A program made the position numbers and the translations under genes. The notes under the pieces are model-generated. The model made no database searches, had not been told where the DNA came from, and was given only the letters and a program-made list of their open reading frames with translations. A DNA stretch of 55,915 bases from Streptomyces turgidiscabies Car8. GTDB taxonomy: Bacteria; Actinomycetota; Actinomycetes; Streptomycetales; Streptomycetaceae. The DNA lies in contig NZ_AEJB01000532.1 in NCBI RefSeq assembly GCF_000331005.1, forward strand, positions 1-55,915, written 5' to 3'. Positions 25,301 through 31,687 of the stretch are shown piece after piece (the stretch's first letter is position 1; every line of letters starts with the position of its first letter).

Positions 25301-26472
25301 GCCACAAACTCACCGTCCTGCTCAACGACCCGCTCGGCACGGCCACTACCGCTGTCGAGGAATCCGCGGGCCAGCCTCTGACCCGCCGCTCGTTCAAGCC
25401 CTACGGCGAAACCCGGGGCACCCCGGCCACCGCTTGGCCCGACCGCCACACGTACCTGGGTGTGGGCATCGACGATGCGGCTACTACTGGGCTCACTCAT
25501 ATCGGGGCTCGGGAGTACGACCAGGCCACGGGCCGGTTCGTGTCCGCTGACCCGGTCATAGACATCGCCGACCCGCTGCAGATGAATGGGTACGCATACA
25601 GCAGTAATAGCCCAGTCAGCAAGAGTGATCCGACTGGCTTGATGCAAAATGCTGATGGCATGGCTGGTGCTCCGTGCACCAAGCCTAAGGGTTGTGTAAT
25701 TAGCACCACCGTCGCCAAAGCCGATGTTGAAGATACCGCGAGTACCGCTGGAAATTCTGATTCTGGGACTGGAGTCAACTCTGAGAATACTGGTCAAGGA
25801 GCTGGCGGGGGAGCTTCAGGTTACGGGTCCCCTGGCGCACACCCTCTCGTAAATGTTCTATTCGGGCTAGTCAGGAACTTCGCATATACCGCAGGGTTCG
25901 TCAAAGGAACCTTCGACACCGACTGCTGGGATGATGCGGCGGCAGGCGGATGCGACCAGGGTGAGCAGTTTGATAAATGGGCTGCCGACAATGGGATCTC
26001 TGTAGAGTCCGATGCGTATTTGGTGCCCGGGACGATAGCTATTATATTTTCCCATCGGCCGAGCTATCGCGGGAAGGGAGGAAAGGGAAGCATCGTTGGG
26101 CCGGTAACCAAGACCACACATTTTGCCCTGGTGGAAGTTCGCAACTCTAAAGGCGAACTGGTGAATTCTTATTCTTTGCGGAGTGGGAGTCAAACCCCGG
26201 AAGAAAAGGCGCTCGGGTTTCCTAATAATAGCCAATCCAGTCACACTGAAACTCGCTGCTGCCGTATGTCGGGTGGGAGCCCGACCGTGAAAATACCGGG
26301 GGACCGGTTCGCAAACCTGGCTCCGGTTTCCTCCGGGGATATCGTTACCATCAGAGGGAGCAAACCGCCTTGCACTCAGTGTCAGGGTTCCATGACTCGT
26401 GCAGCCCAGGAGACTGGTGCTACATTTGTGTACGAGTGGGATGGGAAGCGCTGGAGTACGAATGGTGAGTAG
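19309..26472 (+). CDS. Giant secreted RHS-repeat polymorphic toxin with ricin-type lectin insert and C-terminal deaminase-like toxin domain
   Basis: 2387 residues from the GTG at 19309 (GGGGGGA just upstream; an earlier GTG at 19261 is less likely). A signal peptide spans about 1-35. Residues ~80-900 resemble SpvB/TcdB-type beta-propeller material; from ~1000 many YD repeats build the RHS shell. Residues ~1817-1934 form a three-part ricin-B lectin (QxW motifs QKWTL, QKWTQ, QRWTV) inserted in the repeats. The RHS core ends in GAREYDQATGRFVSADP ... DPTGL (2107-2111), the usual cleavage boundary. The last ~276 residues hold a variable linker, then a zinc-deaminase signature: H2312-x-E2314 and PPC2355-TQC2358, with YEWDGKRW near the end. 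This best resembles bacterial toxin deaminases (BURPS668_1122/Pput_2613-like), which edit nucleic-acid bases. G+C drops sharply after DPTGL. Confidence 0.88.
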   Translation: MSLFTSARLRGRRSALLSTLVLTLSIAMLPTQALALPPDPASVEVPRDDVPLEDLPDEQLVTGTDANPKLDKIGLSALANRDEAPAGTTTPATFGTQPVDFGSATSTAALQTGSAVAQAAYKPAGNLPVKLGQAPDAAAPTGSWSVTVASRTAPVSAGVDGAVISVAAPATGSVPISVQLSYKTFENLYGADWASRLHFVQFPECYLSTPDVEECQAYTELDTDNDTSAKTITATVDTAADGTVSTSAASAAPADSSGVIQASYTRARPAAASGDKAVIGAVDSGGSAGGSFKATPLASSGKWAAGSSSGAFTWSYPITVPPAPAGPAPQISFGYNSQTVDGKTATSSPQVSWIGEGWDYDPGHIERRYRTCKDDREDVPDGAANNKEKKYKTPDLCWVSYNAVMSLGGRTVELVRVSSTSEIYRPQNDDGTRVELKTDGDNKDNNDEYWLVTTPDGTKYYFGQNKVGGSHAATDSVFTVPVYGNHPGEPCHQAAFADSRCDQAWHWGLDKVVDVNDNAMIVNWKRDTNYYAANKKFKTPVPYDRGGYPLSIEYGLRTNDLNSPSAKVLFNAQERCLETDGSCAAAKFDVTDDPASYQPWWDSPGNLNCKSTSKLCPAFPSFWTRMRLASVTTEAARPGTSGLSKVDTYTLHQSFPRDWYDTSPALWLNSITRTGFAPGAGSGTVMSEDGISFAPYSPSSTGEPLSGYFADNQLPNLVPRSKNDARPGFIRPRIGSVRTEQGGSIEVTYDGGCRTQPTVSPENNHGTCYPVRWSPDGDVETPKIAWFNKYVVATVTEKDRISGVSNDIITKYTYEEPAWGKDDDEFSKPSLRTYGVWRGYQKVTTTEGKKSGGTSAQTQSYSAVRYFRGAGGAVKDSKGEVTLLTDDAPQYAGMVAETISYTGSFQHVDGTPDPVVKRTLNYPWSRQTASRTRDNDTSPLLAHQVGIRRTDAIQTLGTSWQAVRTETEVDPDYGLPIQVQTSVVKPASGGAETSSEYRCTKTEYANNTTAANIIGLPKQVRTTATSCAAHDSADPATQLISAARTSYDNLTYGALPVRGLPTSVATNPASGSGYSVVTTSTYDDLGRIRTATAPSSVGVVRTETQYTPASGGPVTAVKTINPAGHTSLTTFDPGRGLPLTVTDTNNRVTRTEYDALGRLVNGWSPSRSSGSQTPNVKITYQMAKATDNVTTPSTVTVETLRDNGTYAKQTTIYDGLSRPFQTQAEAHGRGRVITDTRYDDHGLVKEQTGGYLVQGEPQVKQFMRKTDSPVPTMTRSTYDGLERAIRTTTLHGGKEVYSSTATYGDDWTLTRPADGATPPVKTWTDALGRVNLVQHYTNSGLSHWRSTWYSYDSRGNRQQVKDPAGNLWTYNYDSRGRMTDSTDPDVGASSFAYDDLDRRTRTTDSRNLATFTEYDSIGRVKAVREGSATASPIIESAYDPAGALGQLSSTTRHDRTGDYVDRITGYDTDYHPTGREVTIPDGTATKGLAGKYAYAYTYTPTGKPLTATLPAVGGLAQEKVVTRYDSDGLAESTSGASWYTSDVTYSPYGEVLRTVSGPQPYRVWTTNFVDEHTGRVQRSVWDRETDVSHRITDAYYSYDRAGNVTSAARRQMDGTVGTTDNQCFTYDQLGELVHAWTSSVAIDTEAAGGTGCKSASGTNWGYRTDGQISAGPVAEAADSATDTTAPDSDLTASLSRTAPASGTVSTGTTAYWDAYTFDVTGNRTSLTEHALGATAATATTAYTYGTTNTTTRPHLLTSRTVTKPNTTPVTSSYVYDTAGNTTARPGAVAGQSLVWTSQGKLATASDGNENAAPITSLGGLCLDVRNSGTADGTVIQLSTCNGSDAQKWTLAFNGQLKALGKCATAVGTADGGAVQLSTCDSSNNAQKWTQGANGSLKNTASARCLDISDPSASSGAALQIFTCSTSTAQRWTVTDRTDYVYDASGNRLLERTKSGATLFLGETEVTANPAGTITRAVRAYAHPGAPTVVRTTTGTATGHKLTVLLNDPLGTATTAVEESAGQPLTRRSFKPYGETRGTPATAWPDRHTYLGVGIDDAATTGLTHIGAREYDQATGRFVSADPVIDIADPLQMNGYAYSSNSPVSKSDPTGLMQNADGMAGAPCTKPKGCVISTTVAKADVEDTASTAGNSDSGTGVNSENTGQGAGGGASGYGSPGAHPLVNVLFGLVRNFAYTAGFVKGTFDTDCWDDAAAGGCDQGEQFDKWAADNGISVESDAYLVPGTIAIIFSHRPSYRGKGGKGSIVGPVTKTTHFALVEVRNSKGELVNSYSLRSGSQTPEEKALGFPNNSQSSHTETRCCRMSGGSPTVKIPGDRFANLAPVSSGDIVTIRGSKPPCTQCQGSMTRAAQETGATFVYEWDGKRWSTNGE

Positions 26473-26475
26473 AAT

Positions 26476-26892
26476 ATGCTAAATTCCCCCGAGTGGGCAA
26501 TTCGTGTCATCACGGCAGAGGAGAATCTCGCTGATTCCTGTTTTGTCGTCGGGATTGCTGAAGATTCTAATGGTGAAGGCTCATACTTCATCTTCCAATG
26601 TGGCCTTCGGGGCCCGAGTGAGCAAAACCGGGCGCTAGGGCTGGATAGTTATTGCATTTTGGATCAGGCGGGCGGGGTTCATTTTGGAGGAATGGAGGAA
26701 GTGCGGATGGATCCCGGTAAGGGGCTCTATCTGCGCTTCAATGAAGCAGCGGCAGAATCGCTCGACCTGGTTTCGAATGAAATCCTGCTCGGCTTTTCCT
26801 CGAATGTGGATGTAGAGCTTCTCGGATCCAGCCTTCGAAGGGTGTTTTTCTACGGAAATCCCGAGAATTTCCCGCAAGTGGTCGGCTTCTGA
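26476..26892 (+). CDS. Imm10-like immunity protein for the RHS toxin
   Basis: 138 residues, starting 3 nt after the RHS stop, so almost certainly co-translated. The sequence fits the Imm10 pattern as I remember it: an opening RVITAEEN, then FVVGIAEDSNG, FIFQCGL, SEQNRALGLDSYCIL, GGVHFGGMEEV, and a C-terminal helix SSLRRVFFYG. No signal peptide is present, as expected for a cytoplasmic protector of a nucleic-acid-targeting toxin. Base composition is markedly less G+C-rich than the neighbours and similar to the toxin tip, suggesting toxin and immunity arrived together. The exact family needs a profile search. Confidence 0.8.
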   Translation: MLNSPEWAIRVITAEENLADSCFVVGIAEDSNGEGSYFIFQCGLRGPSEQNRALGLDSYCILDQAGGVHFGGMEEVRMDPGKGLYLRFNEAAAESLDLVSNEILLGFSSNVDVELLGSSLRRVFFYGNPENFPQVVGF

Positions 26893-27085
26893 CTGGCCTA
26901 GATTATTTCCTGCGGGCAGAGGTTTTCTAAGTGCGGTGACCATTTGATCTCGATCAAACTTTAGGGGATTTCGGTGAGCGGACAGTACAATATTGATTGT
27001 GGCGCATTTGAATGGGTGAGCGTCTGTCCCTAAGTGAGCTGTGTGAGTGGTGTGTGGACTTGATCCTATCGGTCGTCTGTGCAGC

Positions 27086-27268
27086 TCATTCGCCAGTCCT
27101 GAGCATGCGGATCAGGTTGGTGAAGGCATCGCGGCCAACCGAGATGACGGCCGAGGGGTTCGGCGTTGCGGAATCAGAGAGCAGGATCGTTGCGCTCGTG
27201 ACCGCTATATGAACGCAGGCTTCGCCTTCCTGGCAGCGGGACGACTTCTTCCAGACGTGTTGGGACAT
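27086..27268 (-). CDS. DUF397 small protein
   Basis: 60 residues from the ATG at 27268; the longer frame start at 27307 lies inside the upstream gene. The hallmark opening WKKSSRCQEGEACVHIAV and the middle IxxSDSxxPxxxVIxVxxxAFxxLIxxL are visible. DUF397 proteins (BldB-like) accompany WhiJ-type XRE regulators throughout Streptomyces and seem to modulate them in development and antibiotic control. Only 16 bp separate it from the regulator gene, so one operon is likely. Confidence 0.88.
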   Translation of the reverse strand: MSQHVWKKSSRCQEGEACVHIAVTSATILLSDSATPNPSAVISVGRDAFTNLIRMLRTGE

Positions 27269-27284
27269 GAGGGCTCCTCTACGG

Positions 27285-28139
27285 CTACAGGTTCTGGGAG
27301 ATGGCAAGGATCAGATCTCGGGACTTCTCCGGGGCGAGGGCGACGGCCTCGACGGTGTCCAGGAGACGCCGGTACTTCTCCAGGTGGGCCTCCGCGTCCA
27401 GCAGCACGGGGCCGTGGAACTGGTCGAGTTGGACGGTGTCCAGTTGGGGTACGGGTCCGCACAGGTAGTTGATGGACTGGCCTGACCCGGGGAACGCGCC
27501 GACATCGAACGGCAGCACCCGGAGGGTGATGTGATCCCGCTCGCTCATGTCGAGCAAATGCCGGAGCTGCGCGCGTGACACGTCACGGCCGCCGACCCTC
27601 ATGTGCAGGGCGGCTTCATGGATGACGGTGCTGTACGGATTCGGGTGTGCCCGGTACACAACGTCCTGTCGTTTGACGCGGTACGAGACCCGGTGCTCAA
27701 CCTCGGGCGGAGTGGGGGCCGGAATCACATGGCGGAAAATCTCGCGGGCATGCTCGGCGGTCTGGAGCATCCCTGGGACGTGCGACGTGAAGGCGGTGCG
27801 CAGGGCGGTCGCGTGGTGCTCCAGTTCGGCGAGAGCGAGCAGCCCTGACGGCAGAACCTCGCGGTACGCCTCCCACCACCAGCCGCGCGTCTTCTCGCCG
27901 GCCATGTCGGCAAGGGCATCGATGTAGGGCTGGTTCGTGCACGAGTAGAGATGGGCCATCGCGCGGACGCGGTCGGGACTCACGCCGAACCGGGCGGACT
28001 CCACATTGCTGAGTTGACCAGAACTGGTACCCAGCAGATGCGCTGCCTCCGTCGAGGTCATACCTGCCCGCTCACGGAGTTTGCGCAGCTCCGTCGCGAG
28101 CCGGACACGTCGGGCCGTAGGGGCGGGCCTTGTCGTCAT
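27285..28139 (-). CDS. XRE-family regulator with DUF5753 domain (WhiJ/Scr1-type)
   Basis: 284 residues from the ATG at 28139 with AAGGAGAC in front. Residues ~12-70 are an XRE helix-turn-helix (ATELRKLRERAGMTSTEAAHLLGTSSGQLSNVESARFGV). The rest is DUF5753: TAFTSHVPGMLQTAEHAREIFR, RVSYRVKRQDVVYRAHPNPYSTVIHEAALHMRVGG, ITLRVLPFDVGAFPGSGQSINYL. This class is encoded with DUF397 and an RsbW-like ATPase, as here. Homologues repress development until a DUF397 partner relieves them. A palindrome in the divergent promoter (28217-28231) is a candidate operator. Confidence 0.92.
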   Translation of the reverse strand: MTTRPAPTARRVRLATELRKLRERAGMTSTEAAHLLGTSSGQLSNVESARFGVSPDRVRAMAHLYSCTNQPYIDALADMAGEKTRGWWWEAYREVLPSGLLALAELEHHATALRTAFTSHVPGMLQTAEHAREIFRHVIPAPTPPEVEHRVSYRVKRQDVVYRAHPNPYSTVIHEAALHMRVGGRDVSRAQLRHLLDMSERDHITLRVLPFDVGAFPGSGQSINYLCGPVPQLDTVQLDQFHGPVLLDAEAHLEKYRRLLDTVEAVALAPEKSRDLILAISQNL

Positions 28140-28216
28140 GTCGTCTCCTTGTCGCGGGCGTCGGCAGGGTTTGTCACCCACATGAGGGATAAAGCGCCGA
28201 GATCCTTCGGAATTCA

Positions 28217-28231
28217 GCAAAGCACCTTTGC
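28217..28231. promoter_or_regulatory. Palindrome in the divergent promoter of the WhiJ-like module
   Basis: GCAAAG-CAC-CTTTGC is a perfect palindrome with 6-bp arms. It sits 77 bp before the regulator start (minus) and 143 bp before the ATPase start (plus). Autoregulation by the XRE protein is a guess. Confidence 0.4.
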
Positions 28232-28374
28232 GGATCCCCTATCTTCATCTCAGGCGCCTCGCCCAGAAGCACCCCGCTCGACGGAGCGGCCACGGTCACT
28301 GGGCACGCAAGGCAACGCAACCGAGCACAACGTACCGCCACCACCCAACTCCCCTCCGTGATCGGAGACTTCCG

Positions 28375-28818
28375 ATGGCCACCGTATCGTCGTCATCCCC
28401 CTCCTGGGCCTACGCCCTCCAGCTCCCGCACGATCCACGCGCACCCGGGATCGCCCGCGCCACCCTGCGGACCGTCCTCGCCGCCCATGACCTCGCCCAC
28501 CTCACCCCCACCGCCGAACTCCTCGCTTCTGAACTGCTCACCAACGCCCACCTCCACACCAAGGGCCCCTATACCCTCCGCCTCCTCTCCAACGAACCCG
28601 CCCGACTCCGGGTCGCCGTCTGGGACACCGACCCCCGGGTCCCGCCCGGCTTTCGGGAGAAGGGTGCCCTGGCCGCCGTACCCCCGGACGATGCCGAAGG
28701 CGGACGCGGGCTGCACCTCGTACAGGCGTGCGCTGATGCGTGGGGGGTGTCCGTGCTGCGGGAGTTGGGAGCGTCGAAGGGCGGGAAGCTGCTGTGGGCC
28801 GAGTGCGGTCGGGCGTAA
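28375..28818 (+). CDS. RsbW-like HATPase (anti-sigma-type serine kinase)
   Basis: 147 residues from the ATG at 28375 (GGAGACTT upstream). The HATPase_c fold is shown by PGIARATLRTVLAAHDL, the N-box ELLTNAHLHT, VAVWDTDPRVPP and EGGRGLHLVQACADAWGV. It has no additional domain. Such single-domain ATPases are the third member of the WhiJ/DUF397 clusters (AbaA-like organisation), here transcribed divergently. The catalytic role (kinase or binder) is unproven for these members. Confidence 0.88.
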   Translation: MATVSSSSPSWAYALQLPHDPRAPGIARATLRTVLAAHDLAHLTPTAELLASELLTNAHLHTKGPYTLRLLSNEPARLRVAVWDTDPRVPPGFREKGALAAVPPDDAEGGRGLHLVQACADAWGVSVLRELGASKGGKLLWAECGRA

Positions 28819-28876
28819 GCGGCAGCACGTGAACGAGGTCGGGAAGTTGCGCGGGACGCGTGCGTGGCGATCCGGC

Positions 28877-28911
28877 GATCCGGCGCTGCAAGGTGATGGT
28901 GGCTCTGAACC
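28877..28911 (-). pseudogene. Short fragment of a DDN-type deazaflavin oxidoreductase gene
   Basis: This stretch matches 33762-33796 (start of the intact gene at 33414-33818) at 30 of 35 bases by hand alignment. In the same minus-strand frame it reads RFRATITLQRRI against RFRAATTLQRRI in the intact protein. Only the N-terminal piece is recognisable, so it is a relic. Confidence 0.5.
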
Positions 28912-29008
28912 TGGCCCGGACCAGGGCCACTTCGCGCCGGATGATTGAATCCCTCAGGGTTCGGTCCGGCACAGGTCGGCGCCGCGCCCCCGGACGGGGG
29001 GAAGCGGA

Positions 29009-29194
29009 ATGGGAGCCGGCCTCGTACTGCTCGTCATCCCGCTGTTCCTCTATCTGGTGCTGGTCATTCTGCTGTGCGTCAAGGTCGGCGTTCGGGTATC
29101 GCGGAAAATGGGCTGGCTGTTCGCGGTGGCGCTCGTTTTCGGGCCCGTCGCCCTGCTCACCGTCGGTGGCCTCTACGACGCCGGCGTCTTGTAG
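29009..29194 (+). CDS. Small two-helix membrane protein
   Basis: 61 residues from the ATG at 29009, with a good GGGGGAAG site 8 nt upstream. Two hydrophobic helices (LVLLVIPLFLYLVLVILLCV and WLFAVALVFGPVALLTVGGL) are linked by a basic loop (KVGVRVSRKMG). The architecture resembles small PLDc_N-like or tail-type membrane proteins, but the family is not identified. The gene is isolated between the ATPase gene and a degraded zone. Confidence 0.6.
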   Translation: MGAGLVLLVIPLFLYLVLVILLCVKVGVRVSRKMGWLFAVALVFGPVALLTVGGLYDAGVL

Positions 29195-29304
29195 AGGCCG
29201 GGAGATCAGGTGAGACCGGCAACTTCCTACGAGAACCGCAACGGTGAATCAGCTCTGACGCGACAGGTGTCATGAGGTCCGATCACCGGCTCCGCGTCGC
29301 ATAA

Positions 29305-29550
29305 AAGCGCCGAAGACAGCGGGACGGCACCTGGCGGCGGGTCCTCACCCGGCTCCAGTCCCTGGCTGGCGCGAAGGGTGCGATCACGCGGGACCTGGGT
29401 GTCGACCCCACGGTGTGCCGCGCCCGTCGGTATGCGGCCGGGGATCGCGAGTGGGGCGACCTGTTGAAGGAACCGTCAGGCGGCGTGTTCACCGAGCCTC
29501 GTGATCACGGGCTGGGATGCTCACGCAACGGGTTCACCGCCTCGTTCATC
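29305..29550 (+). pseudogene. IS5-family transposase remnant (N-terminal part)
   Basis: The frame beginning at 29305 reads KRRRQRDGTWRRVLTRLQSLAGAKGA, then GVDPTVCRARRYAAGD, GDLLKEPSGGVFTEPRDHGLGCSRNGF. This is the familiar order of Streptomyces IS5-type transposases (DGTW, VDxTxxRAHxxAAG, GDxxKEPxGG, EPxDHxLGRSRGG). It is bounded by a stop upstream and loses similarity after the last motif; the catalytic DDE region and the terminal repeats are missing. Confidence 0.7.
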
Positions 29551-29960
29551 AGACCCGGTCGGCGATCAGCTCCCGCGCATCCGCGTCCATGTACCGCTGG
29601 CAGGCTTCCGGCCGAGTACGCGGAGGCGGGCGTATCGATCCTGGAACTGATCTTCGACGGTCGCCCGCGCGTACGGCATCGCCGATCGCCGGGAGATGCC
29701 CCGCGGGCCGTGGACGCACGGCCTCGCTGCACGGCACGCATGGCGGGCGCGTGGGGGTCTGCTCCTTCGGGTGGCGATCACATCCGGTGCGTCGGCCGTG
29801 TGCCCGTTCTGACCAGGCCAGAAGGAGTGGTATGCCGATATTGGCCGAGAGTGCCCGGGTTTGACCCGTAGATGTGGAGCATTGCGTTCCATATATGCCT
29901 GAATACTCAGCGTGACGATCCGCTCACTCGCCTTGCGGGTCCCTACGAAAGGGCACAGGC
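29551..29960. other. Gene-poor region before the esterase
   Basis: 410 bp with several short overlapping frames but no recognisable protein, ribosome-binding site or RNA. It probably contains decayed DNA next to the transposase remnant. The last ~80 bp are A+T-richer and likely hold the promoter of the esterase gene. Confidence 0.4.
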
Positions 29961-30998
29961 ATGCCTTCGGCCATGCGTAAGACGACGACCACTCCCCGGG
30001 CGCGGCGGCTGGCCGCCGTGGCCGCCGCGCTGGGCAGCTGCCTGGCACTCGCCGTCCCGGCGGGAACCGCCGCCGCGGCGCCCGCCGACCCGGTGCCGAC
30101 CGTCTTCTTCGGCGACTCCTACACCGCCAACTTCGGCATCGCCCCCGTGAACAACCAGGACAACGAGAGGGGTTGGTGTTTCCAGGCCACGGAGAACTAT
30201 CCCGCCGTCGCCGCCCGGAGCCTGGCGGACAAGGGCATCACGCTCAACGTCCAGTCGGACGTCTCCTGCGGAGGCGCGCTCGTGGAGCACTTCTGGCGTG
30301 AACAGCCGCTGCTCGGCGGAGGGACCGCTCCGGCACAGCGGGACGCGCTCAAGGACGACACGAGGCTGCTCGTGGGCGGCATCGGCGGCAACACGTTCGG
30401 CTTCACCAACATCCTCAAGCAGTGCTCCGCCACGCTCCGGGGCGACCAGGGAGGGGCCCTGCCCGGAGAGCCGGTGGACCGGGACAGCCCGGCCGACGAG
30501 TGCGCGGACTTCTTCACGTCGGGCGACGGAAAGGCATGGCTGGACTACAAGGCCGAGCAGGTCGAATCCGAGCTGGTGGACATGCTCGACGGCATGGGCG
30601 GCATCTCCCCGTACGCGGATCGGGTCCTGGTCGGTTACCCCCGACTCGTGCCCCAGGACACGACCAAGTGCGCGACTGCGGCCCCCGGCCAGACGGAACT
30701 GCCGTTCGCCGACATCCCCCAGGACGCGCTGCCCGTCCTGGACCAGGCCCAGAAGCGGCTCGACGGCATCATGAAGAAGGCCGCCTACGACTCCGGCGCC
30801 GACTTCGTGGACCTCTACGACCACACCGGGAACAACACGGCGTGCGACGGCGTCAACCGGGGCATCGGCGGCCTGCTGGAGGGCTCCAAGGTCGTATTCG
30901 GGACCCCGATCCCGTGGTACGCACACCCGAACGAAAAGGGCCGTGACATCCAGGCCGAGCGCGTGGCCGCCAAGATCGAGGAAGTCCTCAACCGCTGA
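29961..30998 (+). CDS. Secreted SGNH/GDSL esterase-lipase
   Basis: 345 residues from the ATG at 29961 (GAAAGGG upstream). A signal peptide spans ~1-41 with an AAAA cleavage zone. The SGNH set is visible: VFFGDSYTAN with Ser53, LLVGGIGGNTFGF (block III, GGNT replacing GxND), and His322 in HPNEKG, with the acid residue at its usual short distance absent or replaced by Trp/Tyr backbone contacts as in some Streptomyces enzymes. Six or more cysteines suit disulfides in the secreted protein. It hydrolyses lipid or ester substrates outside the cell; the natural substrate is unknown. It is monocistronic with a hairpin after the stop. Confidence 0.85.
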   Translation: MPSAMRKTTTTPRARRLAAVAAALGSCLALAVPAGTAAAAPADPVPTVFFGDSYTANFGIAPVNNQDNERGWCFQATENYPAVAARSLADKGITLNVQSDVSCGGALVEHFWREQPLLGGGTAPAQRDALKDDTRLLVGGIGGNTFGFTNILKQCSATLRGDQGGALPGEPVDRDSPADECADFFTSGDGKAWLDYKAEQVESELVDMLDGMGGISPYADRVLVGYPRLVPQDTTKCATAAPGQTELPFADIPQDALPVLDQAQKRLDGIMKKAAYDSGADFVDLYDHTGNNTACDGVNRGIGGLLEGSKVVFGTPIPWYAHPNEKGRDIQAERVAAKIEEVLNR

Positions 30999-31061
30999 CC
31001 GGACCACACAGCTCCGAACCCGGATGACCCACGTCCTGACGTGCGTCACCCGCTACTGAAC

Positions 31062-31094
31062 GAGGCCCAGGTCCGCCCCCGCGATCTGGGCCTC
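31062..31094. terminator. Hairpin terminator between convergent genes
   Basis: GAGGCCCAG (31062-31070) pairs perfectly with CTGGGCCTC (31086-31094) around a 15-nt loop, between the esterase and Rrf2 genes. Confidence 0.65.
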
Positions 31095-31148
31095 ACCGCG
31101 CGGCGCTGCGGGGCCGGCGCCGGTGAACCAGGACCTTCGCAACGGGCC

Positions 31149-31583
31149 CTATGAGGACCGCGTCGCGGCGATCGCGTCGCGGACCACGTCCTGCATCGTC
31201 ACGCTGTCCAGCTCGTCCTCGACGGCGCGCGCTGTGCGGCGTTCGAGGTCGGCGAGTGTGTTGTGCACCGACCGGCCGACGTTGCAGTCGGGGGCCGGGG
31301 TGTGCAGGGCGAGCACCGGGTCGGCCCCCTGGATCGCGCGCCATACGTCGCCGAGGGTGATGTCGGCGGGGGTGCGGGCGAGTGTCCAGCCGCCGTTCGG
31401 GCCGGAGCGGGACATCACGAGCCCGGCCTCACGCAGCTGGCCGAGTACCCGGCGGACGTACACGGGGCTGGCGTTGACGCTGTCGGTCGTGGCGTCCGAG
31501 CTCATCGGTTGGTCGGGCCGGCCCGCGAGGAGCGTGAGCACGTGCACGCCGACGGCGAACTGGGTGTTGGTGGGGCGGCTCAT
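31149..31583 (-). CDS. Rrf2-family transcriptional regulator
   Basis: 144 residues from the ATG at 31583 (an ATG at 31607 is possible). The Rrf2 pattern is clear: NTQFAVGVHVLTLLAG, then the winged helix SVNASPVYVRRVLGQLREAGLVMSRSGPNGGWTLARTPADITLGDVWRAIQG. Only one cysteine (APDCNVG) lies where iron-sulfur Rrf2 proteins have three, so it is probably a cluster-free, YwnA-like sensor. It is divergent from the NmrA-type gene and likely controls it through the repeat at 31625-31678. Confidence 0.88.
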   Translation of the reverse strand: MSRPTNTQFAVGVHVLTLLAGRPDQPMSSDATTDSVNASPVYVRRVLGQLREAGLVMSRSGPNGGWTLARTPADITLGDVWRAIQGADPVLALHTPAPDCNVGRSVHNTLADLERRTARAVEDELDSVTMQDVVRDAIAATRSS

Positions 31584-31624
31584 CCAGCCATTCTCGCAGA
31601 TTCGCATCCATGCCTGCTACAGTT

Positions 31625-31678
31625 CTATTCGTACTCACGACGGCTACAAATATTCGCCTTCGTGTTGACTACGAATAG
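31625..31678. promoter_or_regulatory. Long inverted repeat in the Rrf2/NmrA divergent promoter
   Basis: CTATTCGTA (31625-31633) and TACGAATAG (31670-31678) are perfect 9-bp inverted copies 36 bp apart. A further half-site-like TATTCG occurs at 31651. The right arm abuts the ribosome-binding site of the NmrA-type gene. It is a probable Rrf2 binding region. Confidence 0.6.
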
Positions 31679-31687
31679 GAGCACCTC

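Noticed and set aside
29566..30048. Minus-strand frame of 160 codons before the esterase
   Set aside because: It overlaps the start of the SGNH gene, has no domain and poor codon pattern.
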